This document shows, in pieces, positions 22,959 to 33,821 of a stretch of 64,000 bases of DNA. The DNA is from Rhexocercosporidium sp. MPI-PUGE-AT-0058 (lineage: Eukaryota > Ascomycota > Leotiomycetes > Helotiales), in assembly GCA_020746875.1 (NCBI GenBank), contig JAGTJL010000010.1, positions 806,001 through 870,000 of the forward strand. The letters run 5' to 3'. The notes below the pieces were generated by a model. It was not told where the DNA came from. It did no database searches and worked only from the letters and a program-made list of their open reading frames with translations. Positions within the stretch are counted from its first letter, which is position 1. Each line of letters starts with the position of its first letter. Position numbers and translations under genes: made by a program.

Positions 22959-23676
22959 TTACACTTTCTCAGTCAAGACTGGCCGGTCAAGATAGAAGTG
23001 TTGCAAGTCGCTCTTCACTTCTCCCCCTAGAAATGCCCGCGCATAATAGTCTTTCTTGTACTCCCCTTTGATAAAGCCGTGCTTGAGAAGAATCCGAGTG
23101 CTTGCAATATTGTCTGGGTCAGCTGCTGCGGCGAGTCGAGTATATTTTTGACTGACTGTAGGAGTAATCAGTTTTCAAGTCATGACAAACGGCAAATGAA
23201 GTACTGATAGAACGATATTCGTCGGCAGGAGAGGGTTTCATACCACCTAATCCCCACCACATGTCGAGGAACATGGTCAGAGCCTCGGACATGTATCCTT
23301 TTCCCCAGTAGTCGGGATGAATACGATATCCAATTTCGACTTCTCGCACAATACCCACTGTCCCAATCATCTTCGGTTTCACATCCTCTTTTTCACCCTT
23401 AAGCATTATCACCCACCGTTCGTTCCAAGGCTCGTCCGGAGACGGGAGGTATTTGCGCATATTTTCAAGTGATTCGGCCTTGGTGGCGTCTGGCTTCCTC
23501 ACGCTATTTTAGTTCTAGCAAGTAGCTTTTAGGAATATCTAAGAGAGGTTTTCGTCGACTTACGACCACATCATAGACGCTTCGTTGCTCATGAGCCAGT
23601 GATAGCTCTCCGAGTGATCGTCTATGCTCATTGTCTCGAGGAAGAGTCGACTGGACTTAGCTGCGTAGATGACCAT
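22959..23676 (-). CDS. GNAT acetyltransferase, tandem copy B, 189 aa
   Basis: Second of three tandem GNAT paralogues. Exons are 23676-23564, 23503-23244 and 23155-22959, with introns in the same phases (2, then 1) and at the same positions as in its neighbours: after the MMWS codon and just after the WWGLG helix. The protein reads MVIYAAKSSRLFLETMSIDD, NERWVIMLKGEKEDVKPKMI, GTVGIVREVEIGYRIHPDYW and GKGYMSEALTMFLDMWW, then YTRLAAAADPDNIASTRILL and KHGFIKGEYKKDYYARAFLG. The D.N..S.r...k.GF motif of acetyl-CoA-binding GNATs is complete. Cytosolic and soluble. The substrate is unknown; RimJ/RimL-like N-terminal or small-molecule acetylation is possible. Confidence 0.88.
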
Positions 23677-23932
23677 GTTGCGAATATGTGAGAGAGGAAG
23701 GAAATGAAGCGCCAAAGAGAATAACGAGGCCTATATTTAAGCCCACAGGAGGGGCTCAGAAATGTTTGATCAACTCGACCGGCAAGCATGAGTCAACATC
23801 ACGTGCATATGCCGTCTGAACCGGTGAAAACCTCTCAGCGCCAAAGGTGGGATGATGAGGGAATGAAATGAACCAAATGGAAGAATGAAAATAAATGCGG
23901 TAACACTAAGTGGTCCTTCAAACGGATGGGAT

Positions 23933-24654
23933 TCATGCTTTAGGCCTCTCGACTTCCCAAATGATAACTGGCTTCCATTCCATCTCTCCGGTCTGAGGAT
24001 TAGGTTTTTCAAAAGCTTTCTCAAGGATTCCCTTTTTCGTGAAGCCAGCCTTCTCACATACCCTTTGGCTAGGAATGTTCTCCGGCTCTGTCCCGGCGTG
24101 TATCTTGTTCTTTTGCAACCTCCCTACATCACAGCATTAGCCTTTCCTTTACCCATCCTTCCAACAAGCATGCTGCTAGATATGACCTACTCTCACTCGT
24201 CCAGTAATAGTTAACGAGTAACTTCAAAGCTTCAGGAGCATATCCCTTTCCCCAAAAAGCTGGGAGAATACCATAGCCAACTTCCGCTGCCTCGCCATCC
24301 TCGGAAAGACGTATAATGCCCATGCCACCAATGAACGTTGCTGGCTCTGTGCCAGACGGTCGCAGAAGCACAGCGTACATCTCCATCCATGGCTTCTCGT
24401 CTGATGGCATGCGGGATATCAACCTTGCTTTGGTGAATTCAAGGCCTCTTGGGCTGGCATCGCTTCTGTACAATATTAGCACGAGGTCATGGGTTGGAAA
24501 TTTGGAAGTGTGAATAGTGACAGAGCCAGCACCGTACTTACGACCATTTCGTTATCTGCTCGTCTGTATTTAGAGCGTGGTACCCTTCCAAGTGATCCTC
24601 AACATTCAATGGCTGTAGCCATAATCGCTCTGACTGTGCTGTGTACTTTGCCAT
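23933..24654 (-). CDS. GNAT acetyltransferase, tandem copy C, 190 aa
   Basis: Third and 5'-most GNAT paralogue of the array. Exons are 24654-24542, 24465-24197 and 24123-23933; intron phases 2 and 1 are as in the other copies. Key segments are MAKYTAQSERLWLQPLNVED, MYAVLLRPSGTEPATFIGGM, GIIRLSEDGEAAEVGYGILP, AFWGKGYAPEALKLLVNYYW, then KIHAGTEPENIPSQRVCEKA, GFTKKGILEKAF. The catalytic core and the EN..S.r...KaGF motif are intact. At the end of exon 2 there are two usable donors (GTGAGA and, six bases later, GTAGGT), which differ by two codons. The upstream 600 bp separate it from EGD1. The substrate is unknown. Confidence 0.87.
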
Positions 24655-25277
24655 GGCGGATTGGAAACTCTTGGTAAGGATGTCTTAAGCAAGCCAGATT
24701 TCAGTTGTGTTGCTATTGCGTACCTATATATACAACTTCGGGGCTCAACTGTTGTTAAACGTTTGCCTAATGTGGAGTCGTGAAGTACCTGAAGTATGCC
24801 GAACTCCGAATGTCTTTATTTGTCTGCCTGGCTTTCTGAGTCATGATAAGAAAAAAGATAAATTTTCATGTTCCTCGGCTGTGTTAAGTCATCAACCAGA
24901 GCAGAAAAAGGAAGGTGGATAAACTGCCTTCGCGTGGCCGCCACCGAACGACGCAGAACAAGCCGATTGTGAGGTTCTCGGAAAAGGGTCCAGATTACGG
25001 AGTTGAGCCCCCTTCCAGCTCTAACATATCACGTGACATGCACATTCATCGAAGGGTAGTACACCAGATCCCACAGTCTCCGTAGCAAAAGGTTTGGGGA
25101 GAATAGAAAGGCGCTGTATGATTTTGTACAAGCAAGCAACCCTAAGACTACCGCAAATATCGTCTTGTTCATGCTGGCTGCCGTAACATGGCCCAAGAGG
25201 TCCCGCAGAATCCCTCAAATCAATGCTCCATCCATTCCCCCATGTCCCAAGTTCTCTGCTGCTGTGTTTGCAGTTCC
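24655..25277. other. Intergenic, 3' side of EGD1
   Basis: This is the promoter side of the GNAT array and the 3' flank of EGD1. It contains several CACGTGA/TCACGTGA-like E-box sequences (for example 25028-25035), which may be regulatory. No gene is supported. Confidence 0.4.
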
Positions 25278-26064
25278 TTATTCGACCTTGTCCTCGAAGT
25301 TCTCACCGGCGACCAATTCTGGGATGTCATCATCATCGTCCTCGTCGTCCTTCTTGTCATCGCCACCTTCTTGCTTCTGCATGGATTGGTAGCTCTCAGC
25401 CAGCTTGCGGAGGGAGGCGAGGGAGTCGGGGCCGAGCTGATTGAGGATACCGGGGACGAGTTCAGTGAGCTCCTTGTCTTCACCGTTTCCGTAGATGGCG
25501 AAGGTGTTGGATGGGACGGCGGCGTGGACTAAGCAAGGTGAAAAGATTAGCACGATCTCCAGATTTGTAGGTTCCATTTGCAGCCAATTCGAGATGCTCA
25601 GCTAGGAGGCTGTATTCGGAGCCTTACCTTTAGGGGCAGCAAAGTGGATTACGTTTCCATCAGACTTGAACATGTTGACCTCCTCAATGGCTTGAATGGG
25701 TTGGACGTTCAGCTTCTTGAGCGCAGTCTGGAGCTTCTTGTCGTCGACACCGCCAGTCTTGTGAGTCTTCTTAACCTTTCTTCTTGGGGTACCCTTTCCA
25801 CTGTTTGCCTTCTGTCAGCATGCCCTCGATCTCCAAATCTATCCGCCCTTTCCAATTGTATCCTTCGTGTTCGTCTCGATCTAAGGAGCAATATAACGTA
25901 CCCTGCATTCCAAAGTTAGCTGTTGATCAAGAAGGCGGAGCTCCGGGGTTCTTGGGGCCTGCAGATGGAGATTCCAAAGCCGCAGATGCTCAGAGTAGAT
26001 TCCTTGGGCAAAGCTTACCAATTCGTACCGACTGCTGCATCTTCTTCAACTTTTCCATATCCAT
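25278..26064 (-). CDS. EGD1: Nascent polypeptide-associated complex subunit beta, 156 aa, with a predicted 1-nt exon
   Basis: Beta subunit of NAC, which with the alpha subunit binds ribosomes and shields nascent chains. The deduced protein begins [20 protein letters not shown] and follows the family closely: [100 protein letters not shown], and an acidic tail ending GENFEDKVE. Exons are 26064-26019, 25902 (one base, G), 25800-25628 and 25528-25278. Joining exon 1 (..ATT G) directly to 25800 (T GGA AAG..) puts the conserved NAC domain out of frame. Adding the single G between a good acceptor (GCTAAC...ATGCAG) and a good donor (GTACGT) restores IGGKGT and closes the gene at 157 codons. The family call is certain; the 1-nt exon is inference. 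Confidence 0.93.
25902..25902 (-). other. EGD1: Predicted one-nucleotide exon of EGD1
   Basis: On the minus strand, ATGCAG|G|GTACGT: acceptor AG, one base, donor GT. The branch-like GCTAAC lies about 10 bases upstream. The flanking introns would be 116 nt (26018-25903) and 101 nt (25901-25801). The second intron has a branch-like GCTGAC and an AACAG acceptor. The base completes a Gly codon split across three exons. Confidence 0.6.
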
Positions 26065-29000
26065 GATTGCGGTAGTAGGACCTTCGTCACGGACTGCGGG
26101 TATTTAGGTGAGGGTGAGGTTGAGGAGACGGAAATCGTAGCTATTCGAGCGTTTGTCAGCAGGAATCCTTTGCCGCGCGTTCGAGAGGCTCCCTCCGCAG
26201 CTTGCGCAGGCGTTCGAAATACGTACAGGTGTTGATGTGGAGATGTTCCTGGGATTGCAGTCTCTCGAAGGGATCACGATGATTTGTGCGAGCGCCAGAA
26301 CGGTGAAAATTGAGGAATTTAGCCGAGTGTGGGGAACTTCAACTTCAACCTCACCTCACCGTCCATTGTCTTGAACAGGCATTATTGAACAACGACAAAT
26401 TTTCACGCGACTGGACTTTGCAAGTTGAATGATAATGATTCTACAATCCATAAGAAAGGTGCAGTTTCCTAACCTTCTACTTCCATGCATATTTACAGCC
26501 TTATTCAACCCACAGACACCAGACATCTTGATGCCTTTCAATCTTTCCAGGTTGTCTTCAATAAAACCTCCCAGACCTGTCGAGTTGACAAGGACAGAAA
26601 CTTTCACCCAGAAGCCCATTAATATCGCGCTTCTCATAAGCAGAACACGAGTTCTCGTTCACTGGTACGCAGTTCAATTGGGCCTGAAATCTGATTCCCA
26701 ATGCCAAGACTAGCATAGTTCAGCCTCGGTCAATACTTTGGATGTCTAGAATTGCTTGAATATGGCTTTACCTTATGCTTTTGCAATTTTTGAGCTGCAC
26801 GGTATATGGTCTTTGCTGCTAAACATGATCAGGCATATTTTGGTCACTGCGAGACCTTGATGCCTACTTGGCTCGTAAGCCTACTTTGCTGTTGGAAAAG
26901 ATCCATTGACGGCTCCCGGACTTTTCTACAGTCAAACCCCTTGGTCGAAGTGCAGCAGTGGTGCAAAGATCTTAATATTCAATTCAGATTGTTGTTCAAT
27001 TTATGTATTGTCGGTACCTTGCGCCAGACATTTAGAGGCAACTTCGTGTTGAGCAATATTTTTTCAACTTCTCAGCTGCAGTCCAGTAGCGCTAAATCTG
27101 AGTAGTGAGTCCAGTATCTTGTCGTATGCTTTGTTGACCCTTCTCTCGTTGATCGATTCTCTTGAAATGTAAAAAGCGATTCGCTGCTTGCAACAATCCA
27201 AATCAGAGCTCCAGAATGTCAGGCAGAATCCCTATGAGCCTTTTCTGGAGGTTATTTATGTTTAGATAGTAGAGCTGTTATTGCCTTTGTTTGAAATCTG
27301 TCTTGATTAACTGCTGCAAATTTGACATCTGCTGCTAATATAAGCTACGGTGAGGATCGAATTTTAACCTCATCACTACCTTAAGAGTCAATGTGGACCT
27401 GGAGGACATTCTAAGAGCTGCACAGCATGATGAGTGTGGATGCACGTGACCTTCAGCATTCGTGCACGGGAGCATCCGAGCCACCTCAGCAGCCTTCAAT
27501 TTCCTCTTGAAATGATTCAGTACGAGGCTGTACGCTCTACACCAAATTCAAAATGATCACAATTTACATCCACAGATTTACTTTGTTATTTTAGAGTCTG
27601 TCTATGGAAAGAGCGTCACCCGATAACGCTGTCTCCGGTGCTCGGAGCTGACGAAGGGGAGACATGAGATCGGACCGACTGGCTTCTTCAACCCTTTGAG
27701 GTAGATCATGACTTCTGGTCTCAGGCTCTCCCATGTCCAGAACTTTGCAATTGTGGCTTCTTGAGTGGCTTCCAGCTCAGTCGTTGTCAGAAGTTTCCAA
27801 AAAGTTCCCGGGTCCCTAGTGGGCAGTGAATATCTGAGTCTCGTCGGGAACTTGGTAAATCTGTTGTGTAAGAATATGTCGCTAGTTCCGATCTAGTACA
27901 CCGTAGACAGTTCCGTCAGCACTCATCTCAATTCCAGTGGAGAATGTTTATCAAATTCTTGTATCTGTTTCGAATATGATTGCCACTACCTTTCGTTTGA
28001 CCGACCTCCACGGAACACGAAGGGCGAAAAGTAATGGCATCAAGCTTGGAGTAAGCCGTCTTTATCAGCGAGTATCGCACAAGCATCGCGACTAGTTGGG
28101 CATCGACTGCCTCCCAGAGCTGAGGTCCTCGAATGACCTGGTGTTGAGACTGAGCGACTTATCAAGATTTGCCGAGTACGGCTCGCTATCCGACTGAGCC
28201 GGGTATCTTCATTGTGTATGACCTAACAAATATTCCTCAACTAAGAGAAAAATCGCCTTGACGCCACGTCATTCTTACATTAGAGTCAGCAGACACGAGA
28301 AGACCGGCCGGAAGTGTATGCTGATTTTGTTTTGATCGAAGTTGGGAGTTATTCTATTAGGGTTAGTTGAGTCTAGGAACTTGTTGTCTTTGTCATTCAT
28401 CTGCGGAGAACTCTGTGGTTGAAAGCAAGCTCGACCTAGTGAGGTATAATAGTTCCAGTGACGAGGTGTGACCAAAAGCCGGATCAAGGATATCGAATCC
28501 AATAAATGAAAGGCCAACATCTTGATCTCAAAATAGAGCGCTTCAGATGGTGGGGTCGCATGAGTGTCCTCCAATTCTCCTACCGATCTAACGACACAGC
28601 TGGTATCATACTTGAATGAGACATATTCTATCACCTTCGATGACGATCTGAGTTACACAAAATAGCTGCGAATTACGATCCATTCATTTTGTTTATGATT
28701 GTAGCTAAGATCTTAATGAAAAACTATCAATTGTTCGGTTTCTTCTTATAGTCCATGGTAGTTAGTTGATCACGTTGAAACTGTCTCACTTAGTTTCGGT
28801 CTGCCCCTCGCTCGCTTACAATCCAGCCGGAGTAAACAAATGAAAATGAGAAAGAAAAAAAGAAAAAGGTGTAGGGCAATGAGAAGTAGAAGAGTTAAGA
28901 TAGCAGAAGAAAATGGAGATTTGTAATTAAAATAGTAAAAGATGCATCATCTCCCCTTACGTATTTCCTGTCGAGGCTGTGGAGATCAGCAAACATGCAC

Positions 29001-29528
29001 ACCGACGCAAAACAAATGCCCCCCTTGAAAAAGAAAGAACACGGAAATTTACTATCACTAAAACTTGAAAGAACGAAAGAAAAACAAAGCACAAATGAAC
29101 TTGAAGTGGATCGGCACACTGCTTGCCTCTACCTCCTGGTCGACACTACTTACCCTGATTGATTCTTGGGAGCGGAACCAACACCATATCTACCGTCGCT
29201 AGGCCACAAATTTTTGTTTGGTTACATGACTATGGCGACATTATGCACATCTCAGTTATCTGCAGCTCGCCTATTGGGCTCTGTACATGACTACCAGAGG
29301 GCAAAGCATTCACAGGCAAAGTACCTAATTCTCCGCAACCCAATCGCAGAACGAATGATTCATAAATAAATAAATTATTACCGATTCACAAATATCCTAC
29401 CTTCTATCAAAGCACAATCTATGTTCTTAACTTATAACAAGCAATCCGCAAGATACTATCTTCCCGGAATGTTACCAACGCTGCTAAAATCTTGACCCGG
29501 CAAACCTTCATTTCAAAAAGGAAGTAAA
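26065..29528. other. Intergenic, about 3.5 kb, no supported gene
   Basis: It begins with the EGD1 promoter. Frames of about 90-120 codons (26356-26713 on both strands, 26806-27105 +, 28275-28634 -) lack motifs, intron patterns or codon bias that I would trust. Base composition is not extreme, so it does not look like a strongly RIP-mutated repeat. Purine-rich tracts occur at 28840-28880. Nothing further can be said. Confidence 0.45.
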
Positions 29529-30506
29529 ATGACATCTCCAACAGCCCCTAAAGCAAAGCCCAAACCCATTCTCCGCCATCGATCCGATCCCAAAAAACAT
29601 GTACGCTTCCTCGCAAACGCAACGAATCTAGAAACCGGGTCCCGGGCACCAGTAAATACAAGGCCAACGAAGTCTGCCGATCAAGCAACTGCGCAAACTA
29701 AAAACAAGGACGTTTCTTGCACAGAGGTTAGAACTCAGATAAGAGCCGAGGGCTCGAAGACAGATTCGAAATCTAGATCTTCTTCGCCGTTCAAGAGAGC
29801 AAGCTCTCCGTATCCGGGAAAGGTAACGTCAGCTTCAACATCACACGGAACAAGAGCGGATGTCAACACGCGCGGATCGAGGCCTATTGCGCAGACCACA
29901 ACCTCACGGCCCTTGCCCATCACGTCTCAGCATCGCACTTGTAGCCCAGCTTGTGACAATATCCAGAAGTCAGAAGTAACACTTCCACATCGCCCTAGAG
30001 CGAAATCCACATCTCCTTCACGATCAAAGTCACAACTCCCGAACAAAAATAGGGCCGATAAAAATGTACCTACGATATCCCTCACTAGAGCACAATCCAC
30101 TCATCGACCACGATCGAAGTCACCCCATCCAAGCAAAACAAAGCCTGCAAAAAGCTTACATCCCACAACCACATCAAAAATCTCATCACCTAGACATCTA
30201 ACCCCAACCCCAACCCCAACCCCAACCCCAACCTCAACAATTCCTAAACCCTCAACTCACACCTCAAGGACCCGCTCAAGATCACGAGCAGGAGCAGGAA
30301 GTGAGCCACGTGAATCAACACTAAAACCAAAACCAAAACCAAAACCAAAACCAAAACCAAAACCAAAACCAAAACCAACACCAACACCAACATCCACCCC
30401 TAGCCCCTCTCACCATCGCCGCAGCCCAAGAGGCCGTTCGCCAGCACACAAACAGACACTAGCACTTAATACCCATGCCAGCGCTTCCTCTCAAACTACA
30501 ACTTAG
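29529..30506 (+). CDS. Low-complexity basic Pro/Lys/Ser/Thr-rich protein, 325 aa
   Basis: A single open frame starts MTSPTAPKAKPKPILRHRSD and continues PKKHVRFLANATNLE. The composition is Ser/Thr/Pro/Lys/Arg-rich with many SPxR/K-type and RSKS sites (SRSSSPFKRASSPYPGK, STSPSRSKSQLP, THRPRSKSPHPSK). It has a Pro-Thr dipeptide run (30200-30233) and a Lys-Pro dipeptide run (30321-30372) encoded by hexamer microsatellites. There is no folded domain or membrane segment; it is probably disordered. KKHVRF fits the RVxF docking consensus of protein phosphatase 1, so a PP1-binding or SR-like nuclear role is conceivable but unproven. The length of the open frame supports coding, while the biased composition means it could be partly fortuitous. 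Confidence 0.55.
   Translation: MTSPTAPKAKPKPILRHRSDPKKHVRFLANATNLETGSRAPVNTRPTKSADQATAQTKNKDVSCTEVRTQIRAEGSKTDSKSRSSSPFKRASSPYPGKVTSASTSHGTRADVNTRGSRPIAQTTTSRPLPITSQHRTCSPACDNIQKSEVTLPHRPRAKSTSPSRSKSQLPNKNRADKNVPTISLTRAQSTHRPRSKSPHPSKTKPAKSLHPTTTSKISSPRHLTPTPTPTPTPTSTIPKPSTHTSRTRSRSRAGAGSEPRESTLKPKPKPKPKPKPKPKPKPTPTPTSTPSPSHHRRSPRGRSPAHKQTLALNTHASASSQTTT
30199..30235 (+). repeat. (CCCCAA)n hexamer microsatellite, encodes Pro-Thr
   Basis: About six tandem units of CCCCAA lie within the low-complexity frame at 29529-30506. The unit resembles the Tetrahymena telomeric repeat, but it differs from the TTAGGG of filamentous fungi and is in frame, so it is best read as a coding microsatellite. Confidence 0.85.
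30321..30377 (+). repeat. (AAAACC)n hexamer microsatellite, encodes Lys-Pro
   Basis: About nine near-perfect AAAACC units encode a Lys-Pro dipeptide run in the same low-complexity frame. The last units shift to CCAACA, giving Pro-Thr. Confidence 0.85.
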
Positions 30507-31702
30507 ACGGACGGCTTAACCACTCTCACTCCCGCCCCGGCTCGTGCCGGTAGCCGCTTACGCTTACACTCACGCTCGAGGGCACGCACACCTGAGACTG
30601 GAGGATAGGGGATAGGAGAGGGGATATAATATAGGATTTTTGATGGTATGACGCGGAAGGTTGGTGGAGTGGAGTGGAGTGGCGAGGAGGGAGAGAGAGG
30701 AAGGAGAGGGAACAAAAAGAATGAGATATTTGAAGCTTCAAGCTTGAGAGTAAGGAAGAGTGAGTGAGCGAATATGGAGAGTGTGGGTTTTAGATGGCTG
30801 GTTAGCTCGAGTAAGTAAGTGAGTGAGTTAATAAGTGAAAAGCCAATAGGTAAATTTTATAGCGTGGGGAAAGATAAATAAGTAGATACGTAGATAGGTA
30901 GATAGTGATTGAACCAATGAATGTCTTCCTTGGGCTGAAAGGATCCTTCTTTGTGTATTATTTTATTACTACTTGCTATTATATGAAATACTTTATGCCC
31001 TTTTTCAGGAAGAAGAAACAGGAGGAGGAGAAGAAAAATAAATGATGAGAGGAGAAAACCTGCGGTCTTGTACTTGATCTCACCTCTTTTTCTCTCGATG
31101 CCCTCCTTATCTTAAGCGAGGGGGTGAAGGGGTGTTACGATGGTGTTGGCTACCTAGGGAACGGGAAATCTTCATATTGCTGTCTATATATACGTACACA
31201 CATATACATACGAAGTTAACTAGAGAAAGACGAAAAGGAGGGAAAATCACGAACGGCGTAGAGTTGCACCTAGCAGACTACATCGTCACGAGTTCTTGTC
31301 GCACACGTCTTATGCTCGGTTGTGTAGGTTGTGTAACCAAGCTAACGCAGGTTGTTTACATACCCCTTTTTTTTCGCTTACGAGGAACGGCTGGACTGCA
31401 AATTGTATTTAGAACCATTCGAGAGAAGCGAATCGAAGAGGAATATCGTTTTGTATGTATATAATCATTTTATATGTGGGTTGTGATATGTACCATAAAA
31501 TCAATGGGTAGATCAATCTAACTCAACCTAACTCAACTCAACTTCAGTTCGATGACTCAAACCCACTAGCCTCCAACTACTTTCCTCTAGATAGGTAGTG
31601 GATATTAACCCACCAAGAAAGAAATATCCAAATCCAAGCCCTTCGCTTCATCTTCTCTCCTCCTCTCCGCTTGGGTGTCAAAGTCGCTCGATTCATCATA
31701 AT
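30507..31702. other. Intergenic with simple repeats
   Basis: This is a convergent region between the low-complexity gene (+) and the F-box gene (-). It holds GTGGA pentamers (30661-30685), GTAGATA tetramer-like runs (30880-30905) and a purine-rich block (31010-31050). No supported gene is present. Confidence 0.5.
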
Positions 31703-33821
31703 TCACGTCTCCCCCTCACCGACCCCATTTCCCGCATTCGCACCGCCACCCTCATGACCATGACCATGCCCATTCCCATTCCCATGGACATGACCAAGAA
31801 AATGTAGCTCCAAATTCCCAAGGCCGTGTAAATGACCATGCACGTGCCCCTGATGCAGCGGCAACCCAATACTCTGCGCCAACTGCCCAATAAAAGCCTG
31901 CACCTCATCCACATCGTCATCATCAGGTTCCGGCTCAAACTCCTGCTCGAGATCCACCTGCAAACCATTCTCCTCCTCATCGTCATCCGAAGCCAGGCCG
32001 CGCTTCTTGATCTGGTCGCTGACTTTGTAGAAAGCTGTAGGGCCAGCGGGGCCGTGGATATCGTGGTCTTTGTCGAACCAGTGCCCGAGGACGCCGCGGG
32101 CGGATTGGATACCGCCGATTTGGATACCCTCGCTGCCCCAACGTTCTTCTCTGTCAAGATGTCAATACACACATGAGTTTCGAAGAAGACAAAAATATAG
32201 CTGAGGTGCTAAAGGAGGTAGCTAGACTTACCCATTGTAAACACTAATACTCTGCCACCTCACCTCACCCTCCTTCGTCATCCTCACACTACCTCTGATG
32301 TTCGAATTGGCATTTGCATCCCACGCGGAATGCAAACTGCGGCTCACGCCCTCGAAATACACAATGGGATGGGATTGCCCGTCGTCTGGACCCGGTGGCT
32401 CGCTGTGTGTGGCGCGGATTTCCATTGTGATGAGCCGGATGGCTTCGGTTGTTTGGAGGGCCGGACGGGGTGTGCCTTGCGGCATTGTTGGCGAAGTGAA
32501 GTTGAAGGCGAACAGGTCGTGGAAATCTAGGGGGAGGGTTAGTATGTTGAAGTGGAAAAGGGGGATGGCAAGAATGTGTAACCAGTACCTAGAAAGCAAA
32601 CGACCTGTCCAGAATATCAGTATGACCATTCATAACTTTTGCGAGCCTCAGCTTAGAGCTTCAAAACTCACCCTCATCCACGTGCCAGTGATATTATACG
32701 GATCCTCCACTTCCCTTCTCTGCTGCCCCTCTACTTCCCCCTCAACACCCCCCTCTCCTTCCTCCTCCTCCTCCTCATCACTATCCAACCCCTTAAGATC
32801 CACACTCCTGTAGCTCCACGGACTCGCACCCTTCCAGCCCTCCTTCCACACCAACCCCCTCGGCAACATCTGCTCGCCAATACTGTTCCTAAAACTCTCC
32901 ACATTGTGCCCCAGCACCAACATAACAGCCTCCAATTTCTCCCAGTCCACGCTCGCCTGCCCATCGCCCATGTACGGGCCCCAGAGCGTCTGTTCCGTGT
33001 AGTTCCGCAGGTCGTAGACCATGGATACGGCGTAGGGGTAGGGGGGGTTGAAGTGCGTGCGCCGGGGGAGGAGGATGGGCTTTCCGTAGAGGACGTGGAG
33101 TTTGGCGGAGGCTTGGCGGAGGGAGAGGGGAGGGAGAGAGGGTTTTGTAAGGGATTGCGTGTGGGAGAGGGAGTGGGAGGCGCGGTTGTAGGTCTGGGAT
33201 TGCGAGAGGAAGGCTTCGAGGTTGGTGGTTGAGGGGCGGGAGGAGCTGATGTGCGATTTTAGGAGGGTGATGTTGGAGCTTTGGGGGTGGGAGGAGGCGG
33301 TGCGGAGGAGGCTTGTTGTGAAGCTTTCTATGAAGGGGAGGTGGGTTGTCTGGGAGGGGTGTGTTAGTGGATTTAGGTGGAAGATGCTTCGGGGTAGATG
33401 TCGTTGGAGGGACGGTTGATTTGACATACCTTCTCTTCTACGGACGCGGCACTGTTGAGGATATATCGATATCGAACTAAATCCTTCAACTGTGCTTCAT
33501 AGTCGATTTCTCCTGCCAGCTCTTGCGGCGGCTCGTCCTAGAACATTGTCAGTATCAGTATGCTTATCAATCTCCACGATACCAATCCATTCAAAAGAAC
33601 CGCTACCTCTACACACTCCTTCTAGTCTCCTAGTAGCTGAGGGAGGTATTCATTTCACTTACAAGTATCTGACAATACACAGCTCTGTACAACTGCCCAT
33701 CGCTAGCAATGTTATTGTTCAAGAACCTGCAGCTGGTAGATAGGTGCGCGAGGTCGACGGGGTCGACGTGTTTGAAGATATTGTGCAGGATCTCGTTGGG
33801 CAGGGCTATGAGATTCGTCAT
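31703..33821 (-). CDS. F-box domain protein with His/Gly-rich tail, 567 aa
   Basis: Probable substrate receptor of an SCF ubiquitin ligase. Six exons were deduced: 33821-33663, 33537-33430, 33349-32672, 32604-32589 (16 nt), 32526-32232 and 32150-31703. All are GT-AG and the phases close to 568 codons. The F-box is at residues 1-45 (MTNLIALPNEILHNIFKHVD, LAHLSTSCRFLNNNI). A long middle region (LHVLYGKPILLPRRTHFNPP, YPYAVSMVYDLRNYTEQTLW, an acidic run DSDEEEEEEGEGG) leads to NITGTWMRVVCFLDFHDLFA, FNFTSPT and GEERWGSEGIQIGGIQSARG. That is the conserved C-terminal block seen in related fungal F-box proteins, here followed by a tail rich in His, Gly and Asn (HGNGNGHGHGHEGGG). An upstream in-frame ATG at 33905 exists, but MTNLIALP is the natural F-box start. 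The substrate is unknown. Confidence 0.85.

Noticed and set aside
30199..30235. Possible interstitial telomere ((CCCCAA)n)
   Set aside because: Filamentous fungi use TTAGGG; the repeat lies in frame inside a Pro/Thr-rich open frame and is short, so it is a coding microsatellite.
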